Source: Negadavirga shengliensis (GTDB lineage: Bacteria; Bacteroidota; Bacteroidia; Cytophagales; Cyclobacteriaceae). From it: 64,000 nucleotides of DNA. The stretch's first letter is position 1. Each line of letters starts with the position of its first letter. The stretch covers positions 686,417 through 750,416 of the forward strand of contig NZ_JBHSJJ010000001.1 of assembly GCF_042652345.1 (NCBI RefSeq). The letters are read 5' to 3'. Made by a program: the position numbers and the translations under genes. The notes under the pieces are model-generated. The model ran no database searches. It saw only the letters and a program-made list of their open reading frames with translations, and was not told where the DNA came from. Of this stretch, positions 25,353 through 34,064 are shown one piece after another.

Positions 25353-27905
25353 TTACCTGGCCGACACGGGGTTAATCGTCTGCCCGAAAAAAACTGCGTT
25401 GAGAAAAAGTTTGTTGGTACCGAACCAAAATGCCCTGAAATTGGGGTTGTCGACGAAGCCGATGATTCTTCCCCGTCCCCTGCTTGCCACTTGTATGACG
25501 CCTTTTCCGGACATATGGGCCAAATTGGTGGGATGTATGTATCCGCTGGCCAAAGGCTGATCATCGTAGACCAGTGGGTTGGCATAAGGATTGGTGGAAG
25601 GGTGGAGAAACTGGTTGCCAGTCTTGAACACATGGATATCGGGACTGTTGTATCCATACCCCAAAGGATGGCTGATGTCCAGCTTTCCTTTGAAAATAGC
25701 TCCTCCCGTGATACGGGCACCCCTTTCCCTCGCCATATCGGCATAATTTCTCTGGCCTTCGGTTTCTTCCGGTTCCACCACCTGAAATGAAAAAGGTGCC
25801 ATATCGTTCTGGGTCAGCCAGTTCAAGGCAGTTCCTCTGGCTATCAACGAACCGCCGTTTTCTACCCATGACTTTAATTTATCTACCGCGCCTTTATTAA
25901 ATACACCGTACGAGCCGGAGGGAAGAATAATGACGTTGTAGCGGGACAGGTCAGCAGCAGCGACGCGGCCGGTGGGGAGAAGGGTAATCGGGATCTCCAT
26001 CCGTTGGTCAAAAAGATGCCAGATTTCTCCTGCATCGCTGCTGACGACCCCCTCATCCACCAAGAGGGCGATAGAGGGTTGCTCAAGTACGGTGATACTC
26101 GGAGAACCCAGGTTAACGCCGGAAGTGTAGCCGGTAGTAAGTGCGTAGATGGTGATGCTGGATTGTTCGGCTGCAGCCTGCAGGTCTTCAAAAAATACAG
26201 CATCGCTTTTTTCAGAGGCGCCTTTATCTACCAAAATTGTTCCTCTTCTGAAAATCTGTCCCACATCGGTCTGGAAAGGCTCATGGCTCACCCTGACTTG
26301 ATAACCTTTATCCATAAGGTAATACAAGGCTTTAGGGGCATAGTATTCCTGCCACTCGAATGCGTAGCCATAGGCACCGGCAGCCCCGATGACCTGGCCC
26401 TTATCTCTCTCCAGGTCTTTTTCCAGTTCTTCCACTTTGGCAAGGTTCAAAATACTGCTGCTAAGCGCCATGTAATCCAGATTAAAAGCCATAGGCATGT
26501 TCCAGGCAGACACATCATAAAAAAGGCTGTCCTGAAAGTCCGTCCGTGTCTCAAACATGGACTTGATCAGCCGGTATTGGGGTTGGTTGAGGGGTACGAT
26601 AAATGCCTTTTTGGCTTCAAACGGGACCCCGTTCAAAGTAACATCCTCTTCCAGACTGTACACCCTGACATCGTGGTGAAGAATCATATCCACCAGATGA
26701 TAAACCCGGCCATAGTCGTCTTTGGAACCAAAAATATAGGCCCGGTTATTGTCGGCTTCATATTCTGATTTTGCCTCTTGATAGAAATCCAGCATATACT
26801 GGTTCAGCTCATCATGCATATCCTTAGCAGCTTCAAACGAGGAAAGAGCTGTGGTAAACTGGTTTTTGATCGTAAAGGGAAAAGCAATGGACCCAAAGAT
26901 ATTTTCCTGCAAATGCCCTCTGGAAGATGCTTGTTCAAAAAGAATACCCACTGCACCTTGTACATCGGGATAAGTGGAGCCTTTTCCATAATAGAAATCA
27001 TCAAAACTCTCCTGGGTGTAATACAACGACCCAATGTCATCCAGATACCTGGCGTGGTATCGGGCGAACTTTTCCGTCAGTTCAAAATTCTTTGCCGGAG
27101 TAAGGGGATGGTTGCGGCTTGGAATCCCCGGCTGAAAGAAATAGGTGTTGTTGGTTTCCATTTCATGAAAATCCAGTACGATATTCGGCAACCATTGCTG
27201 CAGCTGACTGATTCTTCCCCTTGATTCAGGATGCTGTACCGGAAGCCAGTCCCGGTTGAGATCAAACCAATAATGGTTTGTCCTGCCCCTCGGCCAAGCT
27301 TCATTGAGCTCCCGGTTGTTGGGGTCTCCATTCATGTGATAGCTTTTGTGCATATTGACCCAATTGGCAAAGCGGTTGATACCATCAGGATTGATGGCCG
27401 GGTCAATCAGCAGCACCATTTCCTCCAAGTCTGCGGCCACTTCAGCAGCCGCAGCAAAATGATAAGCGGAGAGCAACGAAGCATTTACGCCCGAAGGCTC
27501 GTTACCGTGAACCGAATGCCCCATGTACATGACCAAAGGGATTTCGGAGACGTTGACGGCCTTATTGGTGCTCCTTAATTGCGACCTCATGGTTTTGATT
27601 TCTTCCAGTCTCTGGATATTGGCAGGGGTTGATATTGCCAACATGATCAGTGGTCGCTTTTCATAGGTTTGACCATATTCAATGATTTGTACACGGGGCG
27701 AAGAACTGGCCAATTTCTTGAAATAATGTACCACTTGATCATGGCTTGCATGCCATTCCCCTACCTCAAACCCTAAAACGGACTGCGGTGTGGGAATACT
27801 TTGGTCATAGGAATAATCTTCAGGCAGATAGTAAGACAGGTCCACTTGTTGGCTTCTCGCAAAAAACGTGACCCACAAAAAACTGAATATCCACGTATAT
27901 TTCAT
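25353..27905 (-). CDS. M14-family zinc carboxypeptidase, secreted
   Basis: 850 residues with a signal peptide (MKYTWIFSFLWVTFFARSQQ). The M14 zinc motif HGNEPSG is at about residue 130. The third ligand and strand LDFHEM lie at about 246, and the catalytic glutamate is probably in GILFEQASSRG near 320. NPDGINRFANW and RELNEAWPRGRTNHYWFDLNRDW complete the substrate-site pattern seen in large Bacteroidota M14 peptidases. The last 250 residues contain a class I amidotransferase-like segment (YNVIILPSGSYG, then VENGGSLIARG) usual in this subfamily. It is predicted to trim peptides in the periplasm or outside the cell. The stop is followed by about 200 bp without a gene. Confidence 0.9.
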   Translation of the reverse strand: MKYTWIFSFLWVTFFARSQQVDLSYYLPEDYSYDQSIPTPQSVLGFEVGEWHASHDQVVHYFKKLASSSPRVQIIEYGQTYEKRPLIMLAISTPANIQRLEEIKTMRSQLRSTNKAVNVSEIPLVMYMGHSVHGNEPSGVNASLLSAYHFAAAAEVAADLEEMVLLIDPAINPDGINRFANWVNMHKSYHMNGDPNNRELNEAWPRGRTNHYWFDLNRDWLPVQHPESRGRISQLQQWLPNIVLDFHEMETNNTYFFQPGIPSRNHPLTPAKNFELTEKFARYHARYLDDIGSLYYTQESFDDFYYGKGSTYPDVQGAVGILFEQASSRGHLQENIFGSIAFPFTIKNQFTTALSSFEAAKDMHDELNQYMLDFYQEAKSEYEADNNRAYIFGSKDDYGRVYHLVDMILHHDVRVYSLEEDVTLNGVPFEAKKAFIVPLNQPQYRLIKSMFETRTDFQDSLFYDVSAWNMPMAFNLDYMALSSSILNLAKVEELEKDLERDKGQVIGAAGAYGYAFEWQEYYAPKALYYLMDKGYQVRVSHEPFQTDVGQIFRRGTILVDKGASEKSDAVFFEDLQAAAEQSSITIYALTTGYTSGVNLGSPSITVLEQPSIALLVDEGVVSSDAGEIWHLFDQRMEIPITLLPTGRVAAADLSRYNVIILPSGSYGVFNKGAVDKLKSWVENGGSLIARGTALNWLTQNDMAPFSFQVVEPEETEGQRNYADMARERGARITGGAIFKGKLDISHPLGYGYNSPDIHVFKTGNQFLHPSTNPYANPLVYDDQPLASGYIHPTNLAHMSGKGVIQVASRGRGRIIGFVDNPNFRAFWFGTNKLFLNAVFFGQTINPVSAR

Positions 27906-28161
27906 AATTTCATCATTAACTGCCTTCGTTTCAGAAAAGACAGGAGCCCGGAATCTTGATGGTTAGGAAAATCCGGGAGATTATAAAAGCAGCAGATGCA
28001 CTTGAATTAACTTAAAAAACCAAATGCAATTAAATCTTCTGCTTTCGAATTTCACATAATTTATAGTTTTATCCTCTCAAGTTTCAGATGCTTAAAATAA
28101 AAAATTAAATCCGGATTCCAGCTACTATTTATACTAACAGCAGGGAAATCACTTTTAACAA

Positions 28162-28198
28162 CCTAAAGTGAGGAACCCTTTGAGGGTTAATCTTTAGG
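28162..28198 (-). terminator. Nested hairpin downstream of the epimerase gene
   Basis: CCTAAAG (28162-28168) pairs with CTTTAGG (28192-28198), and inside it AACCCT (28174-28179) pairs with AGGGTT (28183-28188). It lies 60 bp after the stop of the minus-strand epimerase gene, so it may be its terminator, although the U-tract is poor. This is the only structured element in the otherwise featureless gap 27906-28259. Confidence 0.5.
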
Positions 28199-28259
28199 CA
28201 TTTGCCTACTCCGTGTATCTGTGGTCAGGGCTATTTACGCTAAAGCGATTTTCCTGATA

Positions 28260-29153
28260 TCATCTGTACAGATTTTCCAAGGCTTGGTTCAGTTCCGGAT
28301 AAAGATACTGGAACCCGGTTCCCGCTATTTTTTCGTTGCTTACCCGGCTTCCCCCAAGCAACATCTCCGCCATCTCGCCCAGTGCGATCTTCAATGCGAA
28401 CCCCGGTACCCCAATATTTACATAAGGTTTGTTGTGATATTTCGCGGCTTTTCGTGTCAGGGTTTTGTTGTTCACGGGAACCGGCCCAACGGCGTTGTAA
28501 ATACCCGTGATCCCGGCATTCTCCAGGGCATGATAATACATTCGTGCCAAATCCGCGATATGGATCCAGCTCATATACTGTCTTCCGCTTCCCAAGGGTG
28601 CGGCCACGGGAGGTTTCATCATGGCTACCAAGGCTCCGCCGTCGCTAGATAGGACAATGCCGGTTCTTAATTTGACCACCCTGATCCCTAGAGAATAAAA
28701 TTGTTTGGCTTCGGACTCCCATTTTTTCACAACCTCAGCTAAAAAATCACTCCCGGCAGGGTCTCCCTCATATATCAGTCTATTGCCCGTGTCCATTCCA
28801 TAGTATCCAACAGCGCTGGCCGAAATGAAAACTCCGGGTTTGGTTTCCAGCTTCTTGATTTCATTAAACAAAAGGCGGGTGGTCAATACCCTGCTTTCAA
28901 GGATTTCCTTTTTTCTTTCCTCTGTCCACCGTTTATCAGCCACACCTTCTCCGGCAAGGTGTATAATGGCCTCACACCATATCAAAGCTTCCGGATCCAA
29001 TTCATTTTTTCTGGGATCCCAGAAAAAAGATTTCTGATCATACTTCTCCGGACTCCTGCTCAACCACGCTACTTCTTTTCCTTCTTTTTCAAACAGATCC
29101 GTAATCCGCCTGCCAATGAGACCAGACCCTCCCGTGACTAATATTTTCTTCAT
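28260..29153 (-). CDS. TIGR01777-family NAD(P)-dependent epimerase (SDR39U1/YfcH-like)
   Basis: 298 residues from MKKILVTGGSGLIGRR, a Rossmann dinucleotide motif at residues 8-14. SASAVGYYG (about 115) supplies the Ser and Tyr of the extended SDR active site. Other family marks are HLAGEGVADKRW, the TGIVLSSDGGAL region and the C-terminal LGGSRVSNEK. Homologues are common, often annotated as cell-division inhibitor SulA-like, but the physiological substrate is unknown. ATG at 29153 places the glycine motif in its normal position; upstream in-frame codons would add 29 unrelated residues. Confidence 0.88.
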   Translation of the reverse strand: MKKILVTGGSGLIGRRITDLFEKEGKEVAWLSRSPEKYDQKSFFWDPRKNELDPEALIWCEAIIHLAGEGVADKRWTEERKKEILESRVLTTRLLFNEIKKLETKPGVFISASAVGYYGMDTGNRLIYEGDPAGSDFLAEVVKKWESEAKQFYSLGIRVVKLRTGIVLSSDGGALVAMMKPPVAAPLGSGRQYMSWIHIADLARMYYHALENAGITGIYNAVGPVPVNNKTLTRKAAKYHNKPYVNIGVPGFALKIALGEMAEMLLGGSRVSNEKIAGTGFQYLYPELNQALENLYR

Positions 29154-29368
29154 AATGCCATTGTTAAATATTGACCCGTCCTGTTTTGAAAAATTGGATT
29201 GATTAAACTTACTGTTTTTCCACTTCAAAAAGTATTCCACCTCACCCTTAAACAGAAATTAATCTAAGGGGGAAATAGAAAAATTTTATATTGCCGATGA
29301 TTTGGATTATTTTTTGTTGCGATAAAACCAATATTTCGTTTATTGTTAATAATATTATTTTATTTATT

Positions 29369-30718
29369 ATGAATGACAGCAGATTTATCCAAAACACAGC
29401 ATTTTTAATTATAGTAATGGTCATCTTTCAGCCCGCCTATGCCCAAGAAGAAGATACTGTCAAAAAAGAAGGCCTTCAGGTGGAAAGGTTAAAATATGAA
29501 CAACAACCCGGACTTGCTTTGGCGGCCTCAAAAATATTTTTTTCTGAAAAGCGGTATTCTATATCCGGCTTTGGGGAGGCTTCCTTTGTCAACTATCATG
29601 GCCCCAAAAATGACCTCAGCGGGGATCTGGAACTTTATTACACGAACCTTTACCGGTTTGCCACATTTTTTGGCTATCGTTTTTCTGACAAATTGATATG
29701 GAACTCTGAACTTCAGATTGAATACCTTCACGACGGTGACCGGGAAGCACACGCCGAATTTTTATTTGAAGCTTTTCTGGATTATTTGTGGAGGGATTAT
29801 CTGAAAGTCAGGTTCGGCTATTTTCCCCTTCCAATAGGCTATGTCAACAACAATGACGAACCCGTGATGTTTTATTCGGTAAACCGTGCTGAAGTGGAAA
29901 GGCTGATTACGCCTACGACATGGATCGAGTTTGGCGCTATGTTTTATGGGAATATTACCCGCGACCTCAGCTATTCCCTTGGTGTTTCCCAAGGGCTGAA
30001 TGCGGCGGGTTATTTGAGCGGGACCTGGATCCGGCAGGGGAGGGAGATCACCTTTGGGATTCCAAAATCCCTGTCATTATCTCCCAAATTCATTTACAAC
30101 GGTATACCGAACCTGTCACTAAGTGTTTCAGGCTTTTTCGGTGATTCCGGTCAGGAACGGGTCATTTCACGTGAAGGCGAAGAAAGAACCGTGAATGCTC
30201 CGGTTCGGATCGGTACCGGCTATGCCAAGTATGAAACGGGAAAATGGAGGATTGTCGCCATCGGAACTACCGGAAGCCTGGGAAATACGGCGGATATTTT
30301 TCAGCTCAGTTATGATGAAACGGGTACCGCCCAAATTATGGGAGACAAGACGTACGGTTACTTATTCGAACTGGGCCATGATATCCTTCCTTATTTCAAG
30401 AAGAGAAAAGAAGAGAAATCTGGCTTCTTGTACCACACAGGGGAATTCAAACTGCCGGTTTTCCTCAGATTTGAGAGACTGGACACCCATTTCCGGTATA
30501 ACGAAGGTTTAATTCCGCCGCAGGGCCCGACCATATTCCCCATACGCCACCAATTGACCCATAATGACTTGAGGATATGGACGATAGGAGCCAATTTCAA
30601 TTTAAAGGAAAACATTGTCCTCAAAGGAAATTACCAGTTTAGAAAAAACCTGAACACCGGGCCCGGCTCTTTTGAGGAAGGGGACAGACTTGAATTTGGT
30701 TTTGGGTTTATTTTTTAG
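29369..30718 (+). CDS. Outer-membrane porin-like beta-barrel protein
   Basis: About 449 residues beginning MNDSRFIQNTAFLIIVMVIFQPAYAQEE, a signal peptide cut after AQ. The mature protein is made of alternating aromatic strands (ISGFGEASFVNYHG, FRFGYFPLPIGYVNN, and a closing DRLEFGFGFIF ending in Phe), the signature of an outer-membrane barrel. It resembles the phosphate-selective porin O/P (OprP-like) group, but the ligand is unknown. The start at 29369 is chosen so that the signal peptide begins with a short polar stretch; 26 further codons upstream are open but hydrophobic and unlikely. Confidence 0.75.
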   Translation: MNDSRFIQNTAFLIIVMVIFQPAYAQEEDTVKKEGLQVERLKYEQQPGLALAASKIFFSEKRYSISGFGEASFVNYHGPKNDLSGDLELYYTNLYRFATFFGYRFSDKLIWNSELQIEYLHDGDREAHAEFLFEAFLDYLWRDYLKVRFGYFPLPIGYVNNNDEPVMFYSVNRAEVERLITPTTWIEFGAMFYGNITRDLSYSLGVSQGLNAAGYLSGTWIRQGREITFGIPKSLSLSPKFIYNGIPNLSLSVSGFFGDSGQERVISREGEERTVNAPVRIGTGYAKYETGKWRIVAIGTTGSLGNTADIFQLSYDETGTAQIMGDKTYGYLFELGHDILPYFKKRKEEKSGFLYHTGEFKLPVFLRFERLDTHFRYNEGLIPPQGPTIFPIRHQLTHNDLRIWTIGANFNLKENIVLKGNYQFRKNLNTGPGSFEEGDRLEFGFGFIF

Positions 30719-30735
30719 CAGACCTACTCTAAAAA

Positions 30736-30757
30736 CCGGAATTTCCTATCGTTCCGG
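30736..30757 (+). terminator. Weak hairpin after the porin gene
   Basis: CCGGAA (30736-30741) pairs with TTCCGG (30752-30757). It lies 17 bp after the porin stop and before the next promoter. There is no U-run, so termination is uncertain. Confidence 0.35.
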
Positions 30758-30779
30758 GAAAAACAAATCGATTAAGTTA

Positions 30780-30787
30780 TATATTTG
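30780..30787 (+). promoter_or_regulatory. -7 element of the fluoride-riboswitch transcript
   Basis: TATATTTG matches TAnnTTTG exactly. It ends 4 bp before the riboswitch begins, so transcription would start at the first riboswitch bases. A clear -33 TTTG was not seen. Confidence 0.65.
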
Positions 30788-30790
30788 CAA

Positions 30791-30893
30791 ACTTAGGCGA
30801 TGGGGTACCGCCTGAATGATGGTTTTGTTGTTTTGTGATGAAAATCAAGACTGTTTTTTGAACCGCACCTTACGGGTAGCTGATGACTCCTGC
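30791..30893 (+). promoter_or_regulatory. Fluoride riboswitch (crcB motif)
   Basis: The 5' part AGGCGATGGGGTACCGCCT gives stem AGGCG/CGCCT (30795-30799 with 30809-30813) around the conserved GATGG-G-T core. The 3' part is the invariant CTGATGACTCCTGC (30880-30893), matching the CUGAUGACUCCU pseudoknot strand of fluoride aptamers. The intervening variable stem region is long (about 65 nt). It precedes a CLC transporter gene with an F-type motif, the expected partner. It probably switches expression on at high fluoride. Confidence 0.88.
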
Positions 30894-30951
30894 TTCAACA
30901 CCTATAAAATATAGGCTGCGTTATTTTCATTTTACGGAACATGGTATACAG

Positions 30952-32253
30952 ATGAAGTTGGACAGGACTAAAGAAGGATTTAAGTTTAAAAAATTTATTT
31001 TTCACGAATTCATACCCAATCTTAGATTTACCTTAAAATGGCTTTTGATCGCCGTTGCCGTAGGGCTATTGGCGGGATCGGCGTCTGCCCTATTTTTGAT
31101 ATCTCTAGCATGGGTCACCGCTTACCGGGAAGCCAACCTATGGATCATCGCCTTGCTGCCCCTGGGAGGTCTTATCATTGGCTGGGTCTATCACCGTTTC
31201 GGGGAATCGGTGGTTAAAGGCAACAACCAATTGCTGGAAGAATTTTATAATCCATTAAAGGTAATTCCGCTTAGAATGGCTCCTTTGGTTTTATTCGGGA
31301 CGTTGATGACCCATCTTTTTGGTGGATCGGCAGGAAGGGAGGGCACCGCCGTGCAGATGGGAGGCGCCATCGCGGATCAGTTTACCAAATGGTTTAGCCT
31401 TGGAAAAACGGACAGGAAAATGTTAATTACGGTGGGGGTTGCTTCCGGTTTTGCTTCGGTGTTCGGCACGCCGTTGGCAGGGGCGGTTTTTGCACTGGAA
31501 TGGTTGATTATAGGGAGGATCCGCTATGAAGCCATCTTACCAGCCTTTTTATCCGCTTATATTGCGGATTATGCCTGCGCCGATTTGTGGAATGTGGCCC
31601 ATACACACTACAGCATTCCATTAATACCTGAACTTGGTATAGGCAATTTGTTATGGATCATACCGGCGGGGATATCTTTTGGCCTTGCGGGAAGAATTTT
31701 TGCCAAGGCCACCCATTTGTGGAGTACACTGTTTTCGGAAAAAATAAGCTATCCTCCTCTCAGGCCTGTAGTAGGGGGATTGCTGGTAGCGGCCGCGGTA
31801 TGGGCTATGGGAAGTACAAAATACATAGGCTTGGGTGTCCCCACGATTGTGGACGCTTTCTCTGAAAATCTCCCTTGGTATGATTTCCTGGGAAAGATTG
31901 GGATGACCTCATTGACTTTGGGGGCAGGGTTTAAAGGGGGAGAGGTTACCCCATTATTTTATACGGGCGCTACGCTGGGCAACGCCTTGTCGGGATGGAT
32001 TCCCTTACCCGTTGCGCTCTTGGCGGGGATGGGCTTTGTAGGTGTATTCTCCGGCGCCACCAACACCCCCCTGGCCTGTACTTTGATGGGCATAGAATTG
32101 TTTGGCGCAGCCTCCGGTGTATATGTGGGCCTGGGATGCGTCGTGGCTTATCTATTCAGTGGGCATGCGGGTATCTACAACTCGCAAGTCATAGGCTCTC
32201 CCAAACATCATCGGCTATCGAATAAAAAAGGAAAACACATTGGCCAATTATAG
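30952..32253 (+). CDS. CLC-type fluoride/proton antiporter (CLC-F, EriC-F)
   Basis: About 433 residues from MKLDRTKEGFKFK, with about ten membrane helices. The CLC pore motif reads GSAGREGTAVQMG: a GREGT sequence instead of the GREGP of chloride-transporting CLCs. Substitutions of this kind mark the fluoride-exporting CLC-F clade. The other pore segment is GVFSGATNTPLACTLMGIELFG. It should expel fluoride from the cytoplasm. The strongest support is the fluoride riboswitch just upstream. An in-frame ATG at 30883 lies inside the invariant riboswitch strand and is rejected; the ATG at 30952 follows the aptamer by 58 nt. Confidence 0.88.
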   Translation: MKLDRTKEGFKFKKFIFHEFIPNLRFTLKWLLIAVAVGLLAGSASALFLISLAWVTAYREANLWIIALLPLGGLIIGWVYHRFGESVVKGNNQLLEEFYNPLKVIPLRMAPLVLFGTLMTHLFGGSAGREGTAVQMGGAIADQFTKWFSLGKTDRKMLITVGVASGFASVFGTPLAGAVFALEWLIIGRIRYEAILPAFLSAYIADYACADLWNVAHTHYSIPLIPELGIGNLLWIIPAGISFGLAGRIFAKATHLWSTLFSEKISYPPLRPVVGGLLVAAAVWAMGSTKYIGLGVPTIVDAFSENLPWYDFLGKIGMTSLTLGAGFKGGEVTPLFYTGATLGNALSGWIPLPVALLAGMGFVGVFSGATNTPLACTLMGIELFGAASGVYVGLGCVVAYLFSGHAGIYNSQVIGSPKHHRLSNKKGKHIGQL

Positions 32254-32345
32254 CTGTTTAATAAGTTATACCTGGTAATTCTGTATTTGTATTTTAAGTA
32301 TTATCATATATTTTATAGCTTTATGGGAAAATAATTTCTCCATTA

Positions 32346-33269
32346 ATGAAAATTCCTATTCTGTTTATTTATTTTTTGATATTTTCGGTGAGCATTTCCT
32401 GCAAGTCAGCAAAAATCCATGACGGGGTAGAAGATTTTCAGGGAGCATGCTATGCTTTTTTGGAAGATCTGGATGCGAGTAGGCCTGATCCTTTTGACGA
32501 GGAGGACTTTGATGAGGAACTGCTGGATTTCTTTAGTGAGAAGTCGTTGGTGATAGCCAACGCTCTCAACTTGAAGCAGGAACTAAGAAAGCATATTGAA
32601 ATGGAAGGAAAGGAAACGGACAGGGTTGAACGTTTTATTTCCCATCAGGAGATTTTAAACAAAATCAATCTGGCTGCGTTGGAAATATCGTCACTTAACG
32701 CAGCCATCCGTTGTGAAGAAGACAAAACCGAGCAATTGGCCTGGTATCTGGATAGGTTGGAATCCACCAAATCCAACCGTAGAACCGTGTCAGGAATCAT
32801 CGTGGATGCCTCCGCTAACCTCGTTAGCGGGGCCATCATTTTATGGATCGCGGACGGAAATACTTTTCGGCAGTTACTGGGAGTGGGTGCATCCCTTACC
32901 CAGATCATATTGAACGTGAACAATAAATTTCAAAATCATTTTATCGTGCTCGAACACGAGACAAACCTCATCAGGGAAGTATTTGATGAGGACAGGGAAT
33001 GGAGCGAGATAATGCCTCCCGCTGTATGGTATTATATCAATGAAAAAAAGGTCGAGGTTGTTGGGAGGACAATCCGTGGGACACTGGTCCATAATTGGGA
33101 AGAGTTTAATATCCGGCAGAATCAAGAACTGTATCTCTCCGATGGGGGAGAATATGGAGTCAATCAGTTAAGAAATAGGGCATCTATGCTGGATCAATTT
33201 GCTTCCTATATCGATCTTATGAAGCAGGATTTGCTGATGTTTCGCAGAGAAGTGGCAAAATTAAAATAG
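32346..33269 (+). CDS. Lipoprotein of unknown function with internal hydrophobic region
   Basis: 307 residues, starting MKIPILFIYFLIFSVSISCKS with a lipobox at SISC. An acidic stretch (DPFDEEDFDEELLDFF) follows, then mostly helical, charged sequence. A more hydrophobic, glycine-containing middle part (about residues 155-205: SGIIVDASANLVSGAIILW, GVGASLTQIILNV) could enter the membrane. The C-terminal third again looks like a long amphipathic helix. No family is recognised and no catalytic motif is seen. It is alone on the plus strand between the fluoride exporter and the carrier-like protein. Confidence 0.65.
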   Translation: MKIPILFIYFLIFSVSISCKSAKIHDGVEDFQGACYAFLEDLDASRPDPFDEEDFDEELLDFFSEKSLVIANALNLKQELRKHIEMEGKETDRVERFISHQEILNKINLAALEISSLNAAIRCEEDKTEQLAWYLDRLESTKSNRRTVSGIIVDASANLVSGAIILWIADGNTFRQLLGVGASLTQIILNVNNKFQNHFIVLEHETNLIREVFDEDREWSEIMPPAVWYYINEKKVEVVGRTIRGTLVHNWEEFNIRQNQELYLSDGGEYGVNQLRNRASMLDQFASYIDLMKQDLLMFRREVAKLK

Positions 33270-33387
33270 GGCATTAAGGCTGATTTTGGTCAGTTTAACA
33301 AATTTTTAACAAAATTTTTTCCCTTTGTCACAACAAATGCGGGTCTTTCTTCGTCATTGGACTAAAATTAAACCAATTTCAACTACC

Positions 33388-33624
33388 ATGAAAAATTTTG
33401 CAGCGTTAAGAAAGGCGATTGAAGTTTTTCGGTCATACGGTATACCCCTTACCGGAAAGAAAAAAGCAGCGAATTTTTATAATGATCTGCGGATGGACAA
33501 AATATTCGTTTCCGGGTTGATTTACGAATTGGAGCACGAACTCAAAACAGAGTTGGAGGACGAGAAGATTGCCAGAATTCAAACCCCGTCAGAGCTCATC
33601 AATACCTTGTTGAAAGCCTCCTGA
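33388..33624 (+). CDS. Acyl-carrier-protein-like small protein lacking the phosphopantetheine serine
   Basis: 78 residues from MKNFAALRKAIEVF. The C-terminal half aligns by eye with helices II-III of acyl carrier proteins: DLRMDKIFVSGLIYELEHEL, then LEDEKIARIQTPSELINTLL, against the ACP pattern DLGxDSLDxVELxxxLEExF and PDEExxxIxTVxDLxxxI. At the DSL motif it reads DKI, so the serine that carries the 4'-phosphopantetheine is replaced by lysine and acyl loading should be impossible. The length suits a free carrier protein. The start at 33388 follows a typical Bacteroidota untranslated leader. A structural or regulatory ACP mimic is the best guess. Confidence 0.6.
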   Translation: MKNFAALRKAIEVFRSYGIPLTGKKKAANFYNDLRMDKIFVSGLIYELEHELKTELEDEKIARIQTPSELINTLLKAS

Positions 33625-34064
33625 TACATTTATTTTTGTGATCTGGATTTCCAAGTAACCCATCATAGGACCGGATAGGCTGGGGCATCGCTATAAGCAT
33701 AAGCTTCGGTTTTCTCCCCGCTATATTGTCCGACCGGCATTCCGGCCATCTCAAAATGATGTTTTCGAACTGCATAAATGCCAAATTTGATGAAGTAGAA
33801 AGGATATCAGGCTCTATTTGAATATCTTTTTAGATACCCTATTCTAATAATATTTTGGTTTTCAGATTTTTATGATAAAATACTTTATTTTAAAACCGAA
33901 GTTTCGGATTTTTACAAAAAGTTTGATGGCAAAATTAGTTCAATCCCGGTGGGCCATAAGAGGGTGCAATAAAATCAAAATTGATCAGGATTTACAGTTT
34001 GTAGTAAGTGCCGGTTTGCTTGGTGCTTGGTGGATATGTTGATTTTCTCTTGCTTTGAGATATT
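33625..34064. other. Non-coding gap between carrier-like protein and fatty acid hydroxylase genes
   Basis: 440 bp without a convincing gene. It becomes AT-rich from about 33800 and holds a few short palindromes (for example GACCGGCATTCCGGCC near 33730). I saw no clear promoter box, RNA gene or repeat. Confidence 0.5.

Noticed and set aside
30883..30951. Upstream in-frame start of the CLC gene
   Set aside because: The ATG is part of the invariant riboswitch strand, so initiation there would destroy the aptamer logic.
33599..33784. 61-codon frame in the gap after the carrier-like gene
   Set aside because: It overlaps the preceding gene, has no initiation signal and looks like a shadow frame.
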